A DNA stretch of 64,000 nucleotides, from positions 186,001-250,000 of the forward strand of contig NZ_JBJMAW010000001.1 of NCBI RefSeq assembly GCF_046600735.1. The letters run 5' to 3'. A program made the translations under genes and the position numbers. This DNA comes from Novilysobacter_A longmucuonensis. GTDB lineage: Bacteria; Pseudomonadota; Gammaproteobacteria; Xanthomonadales; Xanthomonadaceae. Position 1 is the stretch's first letter. Each line of letters starts with the position of its first letter. The notes beneath the pieces are model-generated. The model searched no databases, was not told the origin of the DNA, and saw only the letters and a program-made list of their open reading frames with translations. This document shows, piece after piece, positions 1-8,469 of the stretch.

Positions 1-213
1 GGCCGCTTCCAGCGCAGAGCGCACACGCGGCAGCAGCGCGTCCTCGACCGGCGCGATCGAGGGGGTCAGCGGCGGCGGCGCGGGTACCGGAGTGGCTGCG
101 GGCGGGGCGGTGCTGGCCTGGGCGGCGGGCGCGGGCGCGGGCTGCGCGCACGCGCCCGTGGCGAAGCTGGTCGCGAGCGCGACGAGCAGGGTGGTCAGGG
201 GGCGTGGGAGCAT
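1..213 (-). CDS. Secreted or lipoprotein of unknown function, N-terminal part only
   Basis: Only the first 71 residues lie in the window; the gene reads leftward off the edge. The ATG is the complement of CAT at 211-213. The product opens with a typical export signal (basic MLPRPL, then a hydrophobic stretch ending near residue 21). Cys22 sits in the sequence TGAC, a weak lipobox; cleavage by signal peptidase I after ACA is the alternative. Residues 24-50 are a Pro/Ala-rich linker, so the folded domain begins near residue 52 and is outside the window. I do not recognise the family. The upstream side (214-409) carries a palindromic repeat. Confidence 0.6.
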   Translation of the reverse strand, partial: MLPRPLTTLLVALATSFATGACAQPAPAPAAQASTAPPAATPVPAPPPLTPSIAPVEDALLPRVRSALEAA

Positions 214-265
214 CGCCGGACTATAACGAAGCCAATATGAAGCCCTGGTGGGTGTCGACCCTTCC

Positions 266-345
266 CGTAGGATGGGTTGAGCAACAGGCGATACCCATCG
301 TTGCGCGGTTGATGGGTATCGCCTCTCGGCTCAACCCATCCTACG
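266..345. repeat. Palindromic intergenic repeat, GTAGGATGGG type
   Basis: Two nested inverted arms are visible. The outer pair is CGTAGGATGGGTTGAGC at 266-282 against its complement at 329-345. The inner pair is GCGATACCCATC at 288-299 against 311-322. The whole unit can fold into one long hairpin. It fills the gap between two divergent genes and resembles REP/MITE-like repeats common in gammaproteobacteria. The stretch 214-409 shows no other clear element. Confidence 0.8.
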
Positions 346-409
346 TTCCTCACCGGCGCGCAGCGCCGACTCACGGCGTAAAGCGCCGACCCAACCTGAC
401 TCACCCTCT

Positions 410-1210
410 ATGACACTGACGTGGCTGTTGTTCCTCGCGCTGGGCGCGGTTGCCGGCGTGCTTGCCGGCTTGCTGGGTGTCGGCGGCGGACTGGTGCTGG
501 TTGCCGCGCTGGCGTGGCTGTTGCCGACGATGGGCGTGCCGGCAGATGCGGCGATGCATGCGGCCTTGGCCAGTTCTCTGGCGAGCATCGTGCTGACCGC
601 GGCGGCCTCGGCGCGTGCCCACGCGCGGCGCGGCAGCGTGCTGTGGCGGACCGTGGCCTGGATGGTGCCGGGCCTGCTGCTCGGCGGCTGGCTCGGCAGC
701 GGTGTGGCGGTGCGGATCGACGGCGACGTGCTGCGCGTCCTGGTTGCCGCCTACTGCGGGCTTGCAGCGGCGCAGTTGCTCCTCGGGCGCGTGCGCGGCA
801 ACGGCGTCGATGCGGTGCCGGCGCCGCGCGGCGCCATGATGAGCGCGGCCGCGACCGGCATCGGCACGTTGTCGGCGGTGATCGGCATCGGCGGTGGCAG
901 CATGACGGTGCCGTTGCTGGTCTGGCGCGGGGTCGCACCGGTCCGCGCGGTGGGTACCTCCTCGGCTTGCGGCATCGCCATCGGTCTGGCCAGCGCGGCC
1001 GGCTACGCGCTGCATGCACCGCCCGGGGCGCTGCCGGAGCACGCGGTCGGCTACGTCTACCTGCCCGCGGCGATCGGGGTGGCGGCGGCTTCGGTGTTCG
1101 CCGCGCCGCTCGGCACGCGGCTGGCTCATCGCTTGTCCGGCGAGGCGCTGAAGCGGGTGTTCGCGGCATTCCTGGTGCTGGTCGGCGCCAGTCTGCTGCT
1201 CGGCGGCTAG
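410..1210 (+). CDS. Sulfite exporter TauE/SafE family membrane protein
   Basis: This 266-residue protein is almost entirely hydrophobic and is predicted to span the inner membrane about eight times. It shows the two-half architecture of the TauE/SafE (DUF81) family: the glycine-rich motif GVGGG at residues 23-27 in the first half and GIGGGSMTVPLLV near residue 160 in the second. Family members are thought to export sulfite, sulfoacetate or related organosulfur anions; the substrate cannot be read from the sequence. The length is normal for the family. No good ribosome binding site precedes the ATG at 410. It stands alone: the next gene has its own promoter. Confidence 0.85.
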   Translation: MTLTWLLFLALGAVAGVLAGLLGVGGGLVLVAALAWLLPTMGVPADAAMHAALASSLASIVLTAAASARAHARRGSVLWRTVAWMVPGLLLGGWLGSGVAVRIDGDVLRVLVAAYCGLAAAQLLLGRVRGNGVDAVPAPRGAMMSAAATGIGTLSAVIGIGGGSMTVPLLVWRGVAPVRAVGTSSACGIAIGLASAAGYALHAPPGALPEHAVGYVYLPAAIGVAAASVFAAPLGTRLAHRLSGEALKRVFAAFLVLVGASLLLGG

Positions 1211-1263
1211 GCGCGAATGGCGCTGGTGACCCATGCCGCGGCGCTCCTGAGTGACTTTGCCCC

Positions 1264-1292
1264 TTGTGGCGGCTGAACGAATTGTTTACAAC
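1264..1292 (+). promoter_or_regulatory. Candidate sigma70 promoter of the TonB-dependent receptor
   Basis: TTGTGG at 1264-1269 and TACAAC at 1287-1292 are separated by 17 bases, the ideal spacing. The receptor ATG is 69 bases further on, after a strong AAGGAG Shine-Dalgarno near 1349. The assignment is by motif only. Confidence 0.45.
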
Positions 1293-1361
1293 CTCCTGAC
1301 GCCGCCGTGAGAGGGGAGCGGCGCACGCACGTCCACCGGCTTTTCTAAGGAGAGAGAGATC

Positions 1362-4253
1362 ATGAACCCGCACCGCCGCCTCACCCTGACCCATGCCATC
1401 CAATGCTCGCTGCTGCTCGCGCTGCCTGGCCTCGCGGCCGCGCAGGACGCTCCGGCGCCCACCGCCACCACCCTCGATACCGTCCAGGTCACCGGCACCC
1501 GCATCAAGCGCGCCGAGATCGAAGGCCAGGTGCCGGTGCAGACCGTCACCCGCGAGGACATCGAGCGCACCGGCCTGACCTCCATCGGCGATGTCGTGCA
1601 GGCGCTGACCGCCTCGGGCTCGGCGCTCAACACCAAGTTCAACTCGTCGGGCAACTTCGGCTTCCCGCCCGACGGCAGCGGCGTCGGCGCCGGCTCGGCC
1701 CAGGTCGACCTGCGCCATCTCGGCGCCAAGCGCGTGCTGGTGCTGGTCGACGGCATCCGCTGGGTCAACGAGGCATCGGCCTCGGGCGTCGGCTCGGCGA
1801 CCGACCTCAACACCATTCCGCTGGCCATCGTCGATCGCATCGAGGTGCTCGAGGACGGCGCATCGGCGCTGTACGGTTCCGACGCGATCGCCGGCGTGGT
1901 CAACATCATCACCCGGCGCAGCTTCGATGGCGCCTCCATCAGCGCGCAGTACGGCGAGTACGGCGAAGGCGACGGTGCGACCAGCAAGCTCGACATCGCC
2001 TGGGGCTGGAACGGCGAGCGCAGCAACCTGTTCCTCGGCGCCAGCTACACCGACCAGGAGCAGGTGCGTTCAAACACGCGCGAGCAGTCACGCTTCCCGG
2101 TCCCGGGCACCGGCGTCGCGTTCGGCAGTTCCGGCACGCCGACCGGCCGCTTCATCTTCACCGACCCCAACACCGGCGCGACACTCGACGTCACGCCCAA
2201 CACCGGCGACGGCGATCCCAACTACGACCCGACCCAGACCGGCTGTGACCGCACCGACGGTTTCCACTGCTTCAGTAGTGCGGACCGCTTCAACTTCTCC
2301 CAGTTCAACCTGCTGGTCACCCCGTCCGAGCGTGCCGGCCTGTTCGGCCAGTTCCGCTTCGATATCAGTGACAGCACCAACTGGTACGTCAAGGCGCTGT
2401 ACAACCGTCGCGAATCGACCAACCAGGCTGCGCCCGAGCCGATCTTCCTCGGCCCTGCGGCGGGCACTGGCAATCCAATTTCCGACAACATATTCATTTC
2501 CGGCGCGAACCCGTTCAATCCGTTCGGCTTCGACCTGGACGCGCGCCTGAGCACGCCGCCGGAAGAACGAAACCTGATCCTGATCGGCCGTCGTCCGGTC
2601 GAAGGCGGCCCGCGCGTGTTCGAGCAGGAGGTCGATACCTGGTACGTCGGCACCGGCTTCGAGGGCCTGTTCGATGCCGGCCAGCGCACCTGGTTCTGGG
2701 ACGTCAACTTCGCCCACAGCGAGAACGAGGCCAAGCAGACCAACTTCGGCAGCTACGACATCCGCAACATCGCCCTTGCGCTCGGCGATCCGGCGGCCTG
2801 CGCGGCCGTCGCCGGCTGTACGCCGCTGAACATCTTCGGCGGCCCGGGTTCGATCACCCCCGAGATGCTCGCCTTCATCCAGCCGATCGTGCGCGACCGC
2901 AGCGAGAACATCCTGACCCTGGCCACCGCCAACCTCTCCGGCGACCTGTTCGACATCTGGGCCGGTCCGCTGGCGTTCGCGGCCGGCGTCGAGCATCGCC
3001 GCTATGAAGGCTCCTACCAGCCCGATCCGCTCACTGTCGCCGGCTTCTACAACGGCGTGCCGTCGCTGCCGACCTCGGGCGAGTACGACGTGACCGAGCT
3101 GTACACCGAGTTCAACGTGCCGCTGATGGCCAACGCCGAGCGCGGCAGCCGCCTCGACCTGAGCGTGGCCGGCCGCTACTCGGACTACTCGACCTTCGGC
3201 GGCGAGTTCACCGGCAAGCTCGGCCTGCGCTGGCAGGTCGCCGACGAACTGGTGCTGCGCACCACCTTTGCCGAGGGCTTCCGCGCGCCGTCGATCGGTG
3301 AGCTGTTCGGCTCGGCCAGCCGCTTCGACGCGCAACTCGTCGACCCGTGTACCGAACCGTTCCTGGATCCGTCGCTGGAGGGCAACTGCCGCGTGCTTGG
3401 CGTGCCGGCCGGCTACGCCCAGCCGAACCCGCAGATTTCGGTGACCACCGGTGGCAACGAGCAGCTCGACCCCGAGCGTGCCGACAGCTTCAGCGCCGGC
3501 ATGGTGTGGAGCCCCAGCCTGCTCGAGAACACCGACATCTCCGAGCGCGTCGACTTCGAGGTCACGTTCTACCGCCACGAGATCGAGGGCGCGATCCAGG
3601 CGATCGACGCGCAGACCCAGCTCGACCTGTGCGTGGAGTCGCTCGATCCGCTGTTCTGCGACAGCATCTCGCGCGCGGCGACCGGCGACATCAACGGCTT
3701 CAACAACCGCCTCACCAACCTCGGTGTGATCGAGACCTCCGGCTGGGATGTCGACCTGTTCTGGGTGTTCCCGGAGTCGGACCTCGGCCAGCTCAGCGTC
3801 GACTGGCGCAACACCTTCGTCGCCGACTACGAGGCGATCGGTGCCGCCGGCCAGCGCCAGCCGCAGGGCGTGGGCATCGAGGTGGTCGACAGCTCGATCC
3901 CGGAGTGGACCTCGACCTTCGTGACCGAGTGGGAACGCAACAACTGGTCGGCGGCCTGGACCATCCGCCACATCGACGAGTTGCGCGAGGACTGCGGCGC
4001 GGCGGTGACCTTCCCGATCTGCAGCGACCCGGCGACCGGCACCAACGTGCTGGAGGCCACGACCTACCACGACCTGCAGGTCGGTTACCGCTTCGACTGG
4101 CTGCGCGGCCTGGAGCTGACCGCCGGCGCCAACAACCTGTTTGACGAGGACCCGCCGATCTGCCTGTCGTGCTCGCTCAACGGCTACGACGCATCGACCT
4201 ACGACATCCCCGGCGGCCGGTTCTTCTACGTCCGCGCGGACCTGCGGTTCTAG
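1362..4253 (+). CDS. TonB-dependent outer membrane receptor
   Basis: This 963-residue protein has a signal peptide of about 27 residues ending in LAAA. A TonB-box-like segment (LDTVQVTGTRI, about residues 38-48) follows, then a plug domain to about residue 170 with the RVLVLVDGIRW motif, and then a long beta-barrel ending in the terminal Phe (YVRADLRF) expected for outer membrane insertion. It imports a large substrate using energy from TonB-ExbBD. The form with a VDGIRW plug and long extracellular loops resembles the expanded receptor family of xanthomonads that take up peptides, oligosaccharides or metal chelates. No transport or enzyme neighbour points to a substrate. A rho-independent terminator follows directly, so it is a single-gene transcript. 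Confidence 0.92.
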   Translation: MNPHRRLTLTHAIQCSLLLALPGLAAAQDAPAPTATTLDTVQVTGTRIKRAEIEGQVPVQTVTREDIERTGLTSIGDVVQALTASGSALNTKFNSSGNFGFPPDGSGVGAGSAQVDLRHLGAKRVLVLVDGIRWVNEASASGVGSATDLNTIPLAIVDRIEVLEDGASALYGSDAIAGVVNIITRRSFDGASISAQYGEYGEGDGATSKLDIAWGWNGERSNLFLGASYTDQEQVRSNTREQSRFPVPGTGVAFGSSGTPTGRFIFTDPNTGATLDVTPNTGDGDPNYDPTQTGCDRTDGFHCFSSADRFNFSQFNLLVTPSERAGLFGQFRFDISDSTNWYVKALYNRRESTNQAAPEPIFLGPAAGTGNPISDNIFISGANPFNPFGFDLDARLSTPPEERNLILIGRRPVEGGPRVFEQEVDTWYVGTGFEGLFDAGQRTWFWDVNFAHSENEAKQTNFGSYDIRNIALALGDPAACAAVAGCTPLNIFGGPGSITPEMLAFIQPIVRDRSENILTLATANLSGDLFDIWAGPLAFAAGVEHRRYEGSYQPDPLTVAGFYNGVPSLPTSGEYDVTELYTEFNVPLMANAERGSRLDLSVAGRYSDYSTFGGEFTGKLGLRWQVADELVLRTTFAEGFRAPSIGELFGSASRFDAQLVDPCTEPFLDPSLEGNCRVLGVPAGYAQPNPQISVTTGGNEQLDPERADSFSAGMVWSPSLLENTDISERVDFEVTFYRHEIEGAIQAIDAQTQLDLCVESLDPLFCDSISRAATGDINGFNNRLTNLGVIETSGWDVDLFWVFPESDLGQLSVDWRNTFVADYEAIGAAGQRQPQGVGIEVVDSSIPEWTSTFVTEWERNNWSAAWTIRHIDELREDCGAAVTFPICSDPATGTNVLEATTYHDLQVGYRFDWLRGLELTAGANNLFDEDPPICLSCSLNGYDASTYDIPGGRFFYVRADLRF

Positions 4254-4279
4254 TCGCTACATTGCAGGCGTGACGACGA

Positions 4280-4312
4280 CGGCCGGTGGATGTCCACCGG
4301 CCGTTCGTTTTT
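4280..4312 (+). terminator. Rho-independent terminator after the TonB receptor
   Basis: An 11-bp perfect stem (CGGCCGGTGGA at 4280-4290 with its complement at 4293-4303, loop TG) is followed by TTCGTTTTT at 4304-4312. It lies 27 bases after the receptor stop codon. Confidence 0.85.
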
Positions 4313-4325
4313 ATGGGCGGGATCC

Positions 4326-4510
4326 GGGACTCGGGACTCGGGACTCGAACGGATTCTTCCAATTCGCCGTACCGACTAGCGCCGGTACATTCTTCCTAGT
4401 GGTTGTTGTTGTTGCGGCTCATGCTGCCCGGCAGGAGCAACAGCAAATCGGCTACGTACGCCTCCGGCGCCGAAGCGCAAAGCGTTTCCGAGTCCCGAGT
4501 CCCGAGTCCC
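4326..4510. repeat. Heptamer-armed hairpin element, copy 1
   Basis: Three tandem copies of GGGACTC (4326-4346) face three tandem copies of the complement GAGTCCC (4490-4510), with a 143-base core between them. The same design recurs at 35716, 38200, 52118 and 57104. The right arm ends only 8 bases beyond the stop codon of the minus-strand hydrolase gene, so the element separates two convergent genes. Confidence 0.8.
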
Positions 4511-4517
4511 GCAAGCC

Positions 4518-5291
4518 TCAAAGCAGCGCCGCCTCGGGTACCTGCAGGTCCAGCGACAGCGCCAGGTGATCAGAGAACGCCGCCGGCATTGCGCAGGCGC
4601 CGGAGCAGCTGAGGCCATCGCCGATCAGGATGTGGTCGATCGCGCGCTGCGGGCGCCAGCTGGGGAAGGTGTTGACCACGCACTCGGGCGGCTGCAGCCG
4701 GGTCTGGCGGAACAGCGCGTCCATCTCGGGCCGGTCGATCGGGCAGTTGAAGTCGCCCATCAGCACCGCGTGCTTGTGGTCGTGCAGCAACTCGGCGATG
4801 AACCCCAGTTGCGACATGCGCGAACTCGCGCCGAGCGAGAGGTGCACGATCGCCACCAGCAGGCCTTCGTCGCCGTCGCCGAAGCGCGCCAGCAACACCC
4901 CGCGACCGCTGATGCGGCCCGGCAGCGGGTGGTCGATGACCTCGCGCGGCTCCAGCTTGCTCAACAGTCCGTTGGCGCTGGAGGCGACGTTGCCGACGCG
5001 GCGGTTCGGCTGGTGGCTCCAGTAGTCGAAACCGCCGCGCTGGGCAAGATAGTGGGTCTGGTTGGTGAAGCCCGAGCGCAGGCTGCCCGGGTCGCTTTCG
5101 TTGAGGCCGACGATGTCGTGCTCGCCGGCCAGCTTCGCGATCGCGTCCAGGCTGACCCGCTTGTTGCCGGCCGGCAGCACGTGCGACCAGCTGCGCGCGA
5201 AATAGTCGTGGTAGCCGCGCGTGCTGGAGCCGGCCTGGATGTTGGCGCTGAGCAGGCGCAGCCGGCGCCGGCCCTGGTCCGCTGCGGCCAT
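4518..5291 (-). CDS. Endonuclease/exonuclease/phosphatase (EEP) family protein
   Basis: This 257-residue protein shows the order of EEP metal-dependent hydrolase motifs: LSANIQAG near residue 14, GLNES with the catalytic Glu near residue 57, GDFNCP in the second half and the closing SDHLALSLDL near the C-terminus. These residues bind Mg2+ and activate water for phosphodiester cleavage. No signal peptide is seen, so it is probably cytoplasmic. It begins 15 bases after the stop of the upstream dsbA-like gene and should be co-transcribed with it. An EEP gene beside cytochrome c4 and dsbA is a known gammaproteobacterial arrangement. The true substrate (DNA, RNA or a small phosphoester) is unknown. 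Confidence 0.85.
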   Translation of the reverse strand: MAAADQGRRRLRLLSANIQAGSSTRGYHDYFARSWSHVLPAGNKRVSLDAIAKLAGEHDIVGLNESDPGSLRSGFTNQTHYLAQRGGFDYWSHQPNRRVGNVASSANGLLSKLEPREVIDHPLPGRISGRGVLLARFGDGDEGLLVAIVHLSLGASSRMSQLGFIAELLHDHKHAVLMGDFNCPIDRPEMDALFRQTRLQPPECVVNTFPSWRPQRAIDHILIGDGLSCSGACAMPAAFSDHLALSLDLQVPEAALL

Positions 5292-5306
5292 ATCGCGGGT
5301 GTTGGG

Positions 5307-6167
5307 TCAGTCGCTGGTCACGGGCGGGACCGGCGCGTCGTCCTCGGCCGGCGGCGCGCCGTCGGCCGCGCGCTCGCGCGCGATCAGGTGCTCGGCGATG
5401 CGCAGGTGCTCCTCGAAGGTGTTGCCGGTGATGCGGTACTGGCCGTTGACCACCAGTGTCGGGGTCGAGTCGACGCCACTGCGGGTCAGGAACTGGCTCG
5501 CGCGCTTCATCTTGGCGTTCACCGCGAAGCTCGACATGGTGTCGGCGAAGCGCTCGGCATCGGCGCCATGCTGCGCATAGAACGCGGCGAGCTGCTCGTT
5601 GGTGGGCACCGGCTGCACCGGCAGGCTGCGCTCGATGTGGATCGCGCGGAACATGGCGTCGTGGGTCTCATCGACCAGCCCGAGCGTGTCGGCGGCGTAG
5701 TAGGCCTTGGCGTACGGCTCCCAGTAGCCGCCGAAAGGCGCCGCCACCGGCACCACCTGCACGTCGGCCGGCTGGCGCGCCTTCCATGCATCCAGCAACG
5801 GCTCGAAGCGGGCGCAGGCCGGGCAGGTGTAGCCGAACACCTCGACCACTTCGATCTTGCCGCTGCCCGGCGCGAACGGCTGGCCGCCGGCGATCACGAC
5901 ATAATCGGTGCCGGCGATCGGCGCCGGACCGGTCGGTGGCGTGATCGGGCCGGGTTCGACCACGGCGGCGGGAGTGGAGGGCTGGGCGGCTTCCACGCCG
6001 GCGTTGGCCGGGGAGCCGGTCGCATCGATGGCGGCGCCCGCGGTCGGATCGGCAGCAGGCGCGGCGGTGTCCTGCGACGAGCAGGCGGACAGGGCCAGCA
6101 GCGCTGCGAGCAGCAGCGGGATACGGATCGGGGAAAAGCGGGGCAGCAGGGCCGGGCGCGAGGTCAT
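5307..6167 (-). CDS. Thiol:disulfide interchange protein DsbA/DsbL-like, lipoprotein form
   Basis: The 286-residue product has a lipoprotein signal (LLALSACSS, lipidated Cys29), an Ala/Pro-rich linker to about residue 85, and then a thioredoxin-fold DsbA domain. The active site is CPAC at residues 115-118 and the cis-Pro loop reads VDSTPTLVV. DsbA proteins donate disulfides to periplasmic proteins and are re-oxidised by DsbB. This copy differs from the adjacent paralogue by its membrane anchor and by CPAC instead of CPHC, which may shift its redox potential. A GGAGA Shine-Dalgarno lies 8 bases before the ATG. The downstream EEP gene follows after 15 bases. Confidence 0.88.
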   Translation of the reverse strand: MTSRPALLPRFSPIRIPLLLAALLALSACSSQDTAAPAADPTAGAAIDATGSPANAGVEAAQPSTPAAVVEPGPITPPTGPAPIAGTDYVVIAGGQPFAPGSGKIEVVEVFGYTCPACARFEPLLDAWKARQPADVQVVPVAAPFGGYWEPYAKAYYAADTLGLVDETHDAMFRAIHIERSLPVQPVPTNEQLAAFYAQHGADAERFADTMSSFAVNAKMKRASQFLTRSGVDSTPTLVVNGQYRITGNTFEEHLRIAEHLIARERAADGAPPAEDDAPVPPVTSD

Positions 6168-6345
6168 GGGTCAATCTCCGCTGAGTACGGGGGGAAAAAC
6201 GCGGTCGGAACTTCCGTCGGGATTCTTGCTGGAATGCCGCCGGGACCGCCGCGGCGGCAGGACGACGGATGCATATCGTTGGCGCCGCAGCGGTCCAGCA
6301 TAGCCACCGGCGGCTTGAACAGGGTGTGTAGCCTGTCTCGCGACT

Positions 6346-7008
6346 TCAACCGCCGGGCGCGGATCGTTCGCGCGCGATCAGGTGATCGGTGATGCGCAGC
6401 ATGTCCTGGAAGCTGTTGCCGCGCACGCGGTACTTGCCGTTGACGATCAACGTCGGCGTGCCCTGTACCCCGCTGCGCTGCATGAATGCAGTGACGCGCT
6501 CGAACTGGGCATCGATCGCCGGATCGGCCATGGCCTGCACGAACTGCTGCGGGTCGGCACCGTATTCGGCGTAGAAGCCGGCGATCTCCTGCGGCGTCGG
6601 CCGGCTCAGCGGCAGGCGGTGCTCGTCGTGCAGGGCGCGGAACAGTGCATCGTGGGTGCGGCCAAGCAGCCCCAGCGTGCGCGCCGCGTAGTAGGCGCGG
6701 GCGTAGGGGATCCAGTAGCCGCCCAGTGGCGCGGCCAGTGCGGTGAACTGCACGTCGTCTGCCAACTGCGATTTCCACGGCTCGAGCACCGGCTGGAAGT
6801 TGGCGCAATGCGGACAGGTGTAGCCGAACACCTCGACCACCTCGACCTTGCCCGGCATCGCTTCGAACGGGATGCCACCGGGAATCTCGACGTAGTCCAC
6901 CCCGGCCACCGGCGCCGGCCCGGCCGGCGCGCGGGCCAGTGCGTGGGTGGCGAACAGAAGCTGCAACAACACCAGCAAGCAGCTCAGACGTGCGGTACGT
7001 GCGGTCAT
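6346..7008 (-). CDS. dsbA: Thiol:disulfide interchange protein DsbA
   Basis: The 220-residue protein has a cleavable signal peptide (MTARTARLSC followed by a hydrophobic run, cleavage near ALA at about residue 26) and a DsbA thioredoxin fold. It carries the classical CPHC active site at residues 65-68 and a QGTPTLIVNG cis-Pro loop. It oxidises cysteines in exported proteins. The reading frame extends further upstream, but the ATG at 7008 is chosen because it starts a canonical signal peptide; anything longer would put a Pro/Arg-rich tail in front. It lies between cytochrome c4 and a second DsbA, which it resembles closely (YTCPxCA and similar flanks), so the two probably arose by tandem duplication. 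Confidence 0.9.
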   Translation of the reverse strand: MTARTARLSCLLVLLQLLFATHALARAPAGPAPVAGVDYVEIPGGIPFEAMPGKVEVVEVFGYTCPHCANFQPVLEPWKSQLADDVQFTALAAPLGGYWIPYARAYYAARTLGLLGRTHDALFRALHDEHRLPLSRPTPQEIAGFYAEYGADPQQFVQAMADPAIDAQFERVTAFMQRSGVQGTPTLIVNGKYRVRGNSFQDMLRITDHLIARERSAPGG

Positions 7009-7148
7009 CGAATCACTCGTTGTAGCGCCTTGCGGAGAAGGCGGGGGCGGCGGTCGGGCCGGTCGGTTCCTGGCGGGTTGCCCGGACTGCCGTCGCAGGA
7101 CTGGCCACGGACCGGCTGCATGGACGGGCCGCAAGCGGACGCCTGAAC

Positions 7149-7180
7149 AAAAACGCCGGCCGTCATCATAACGGCCGGCG
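7149..7180 (-). terminator. Rho-independent terminator after cytochrome c4
   Basis: On the minus strand CGCCGGCCGT (7180-7171) pairs with ACGGCCGGCG (7063 in mirror terms: 7163-7154) around a 7-base loop, followed by five T residues (7153-7149). It lies between the cytochrome c4 stop and the dsbA start, so cytochrome c4 is at least partly a separate transcript from the dsbA genes. Confidence 0.8.
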
Positions 7181-7236
7181 CAAATTGGACCATGAGTGCA
7201 GGCTCTGACCCGTCGGAGCGGCAAGTTCCGGAAAAC

Positions 7237-8160
7237 TCAGGAGCCGGGGCCCGGCGCGGCGGCATCATCGCCGGTGGCGTCCGTCTCGTCCTCGGCGGTG
7301 GGCTGCTCGGCAGCGGCTCCGGCCGGCGCCGCGTCGGTCTGGGCCGGCACAGTCGATGCGCGCGGCGCGACCGCGGGCGTCGGCGCATTGGCGGCGGCAA
7401 GGTCGTGGGCGCGTGGGTGCAGGCCCTGCAGGTAGCTGGCCAGTGCGCCGATTTCCTCGTCGGTCAGTGGTGCGGCGACCGACGCCATCACGTTGAAGGA
7501 CGCCGGGTCGGTGCGGTCGGTGGCACCGGCGCGGTACTCCTGGAGCCGGCGCTGGCTGTACTCGGCGAACTGGCCGGCGACGTGCGGGTAGGCCGGGCCG
7601 GGATTGCCGGTGCCGTCGGGGCCATGGCAGGCCAGGCAGGCCGGGATGCCGCGCTCAGCGTCACCGGCCAGATAGAGTTTTTCGCCGACCTCGTAGTACT
7701 GCATGCCCTCGTACGGGCCGGCCGCGATCAGGGCATCGTCGGCGACGCCAGCACCGGCCTGCTGGGTGGCGTAGTAGGCACCGATGTCGCGGGCGTCCTG
7801 CGCGCTGAGCATGTCGGCGAACGGCTTCATGATCGCGGCCATGCCGCTGTCGCGCTCGCCGCTCTTGAACAGCGCGATCTGCTGGGCGATGTAGCGCTCG
7901 CTCTGCCCTGCCAGGCGCGGGTATTGCGGGTCGGTCGGATTGCCGTCCAGGCCGTGGCAGGCCACGCAGGTGCCGGCCTTGTTCGCTCCGGCCCCGGCGT
8001 CGCCCCAGGTGGTCGTCTCCGGCGTCAGCACCAGCGGCGCGGTGTCGACCGGCGGGGTCTCCGGAATCGGCGTCACGGTGGTTTGTGCGTAGGCGACGGC
8101 GGCGATTGCAGCGGCGAGGGCGGCAACACCAATCGTGCCGAAAACGCGGGCGTGGCTCAT
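7237..8160 (-). CDS. Dihaem cytochrome c4
   Basis: The 307-residue precursor has a signal peptide cut near AYA at about residue 25, then two similar cytochrome c domains. The haem sites are CVACH at residues 65-69 and CLACH at 175-179, each followed by the PRLAGQ or PHVAGQ motif typical of c4. It carries electrons from the bc1 complex towards terminal oxidases in the periplasm. The last 50 or so residues are an Ala/Pro/acidic tail absent from most c4 proteins. The frame is open far upstream, but the ATG at 8160 begins the signal peptide. Its position beside engB and dsbA matches other gammaproteobacteria. Confidence 0.9.
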   Translation of the reverse strand: MSHARVFGTIGVAALAAAIAAVAYAQTTVTPIPETPPVDTAPLVLTPETTTWGDAGAGANKAGTCVACHGLDGNPTDPQYPRLAGQSERYIAQQIALFKSGERDSGMAAIMKPFADMLSAQDARDIGAYYATQQAGAGVADDALIAAGPYEGMQYYEVGEKLYLAGDAERGIPACLACHGPDGTGNPGPAYPHVAGQFAEYSQRRLQEYRAGATDRTDPASFNVMASVAAPLTDEEIGALASYLQGLHPRAHDLAAANAPTPAVAPRASTVPAQTDAAPAGAAAEQPTAEDETDATGDDAAAPGPGS

Positions 8161-8354
8161 CAGGTGGGGCTCCGGAACTCTAAGGCGACGGGCCGGACCA
8201 GCACCGTCGAACCGCGGAATTATCGTCGCCGGGCCGGGCCCGGTCAACGCGGCGGGCGCCGTGGCGCGGGTCGCGGCGGGGCTTCGGATGCGGCGCGGCA
8301 GCGGGTTCAGCCAGCGGCGTCGCGCACCGCGAATCCCGCTTTTGCTTTTGCAGG

Positions 8355-8422
8355 CCGGGCTGGCAAACCCAGCGCCTCGGTTGGCCGCCTCGTCGCGGTG
8401 GCAAGGCGCCGGGCTTGCCAGC
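8355..8422. repeat. Degenerate inverted repeat, GCTGGCAA type
   Basis: GCTGGCAAACCCAGCGCC at 8359-8376 faces a near-complement at 8405-8422. A related repeat with the words GGGCTGGCAAGCCCGG is at 47704-47788. The 309-base gap between the divergent cytochrome c4 and engB starts (8161-8469) holds this repeat and presumably both promoters; no convincing promoter motif was seen. Confidence 0.5.
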
Positions 8423-8469
8423 ACCGCTTGCCGCGGGCAGCCCCGCGTCCGCGGTTGCCGTGCGATCCT

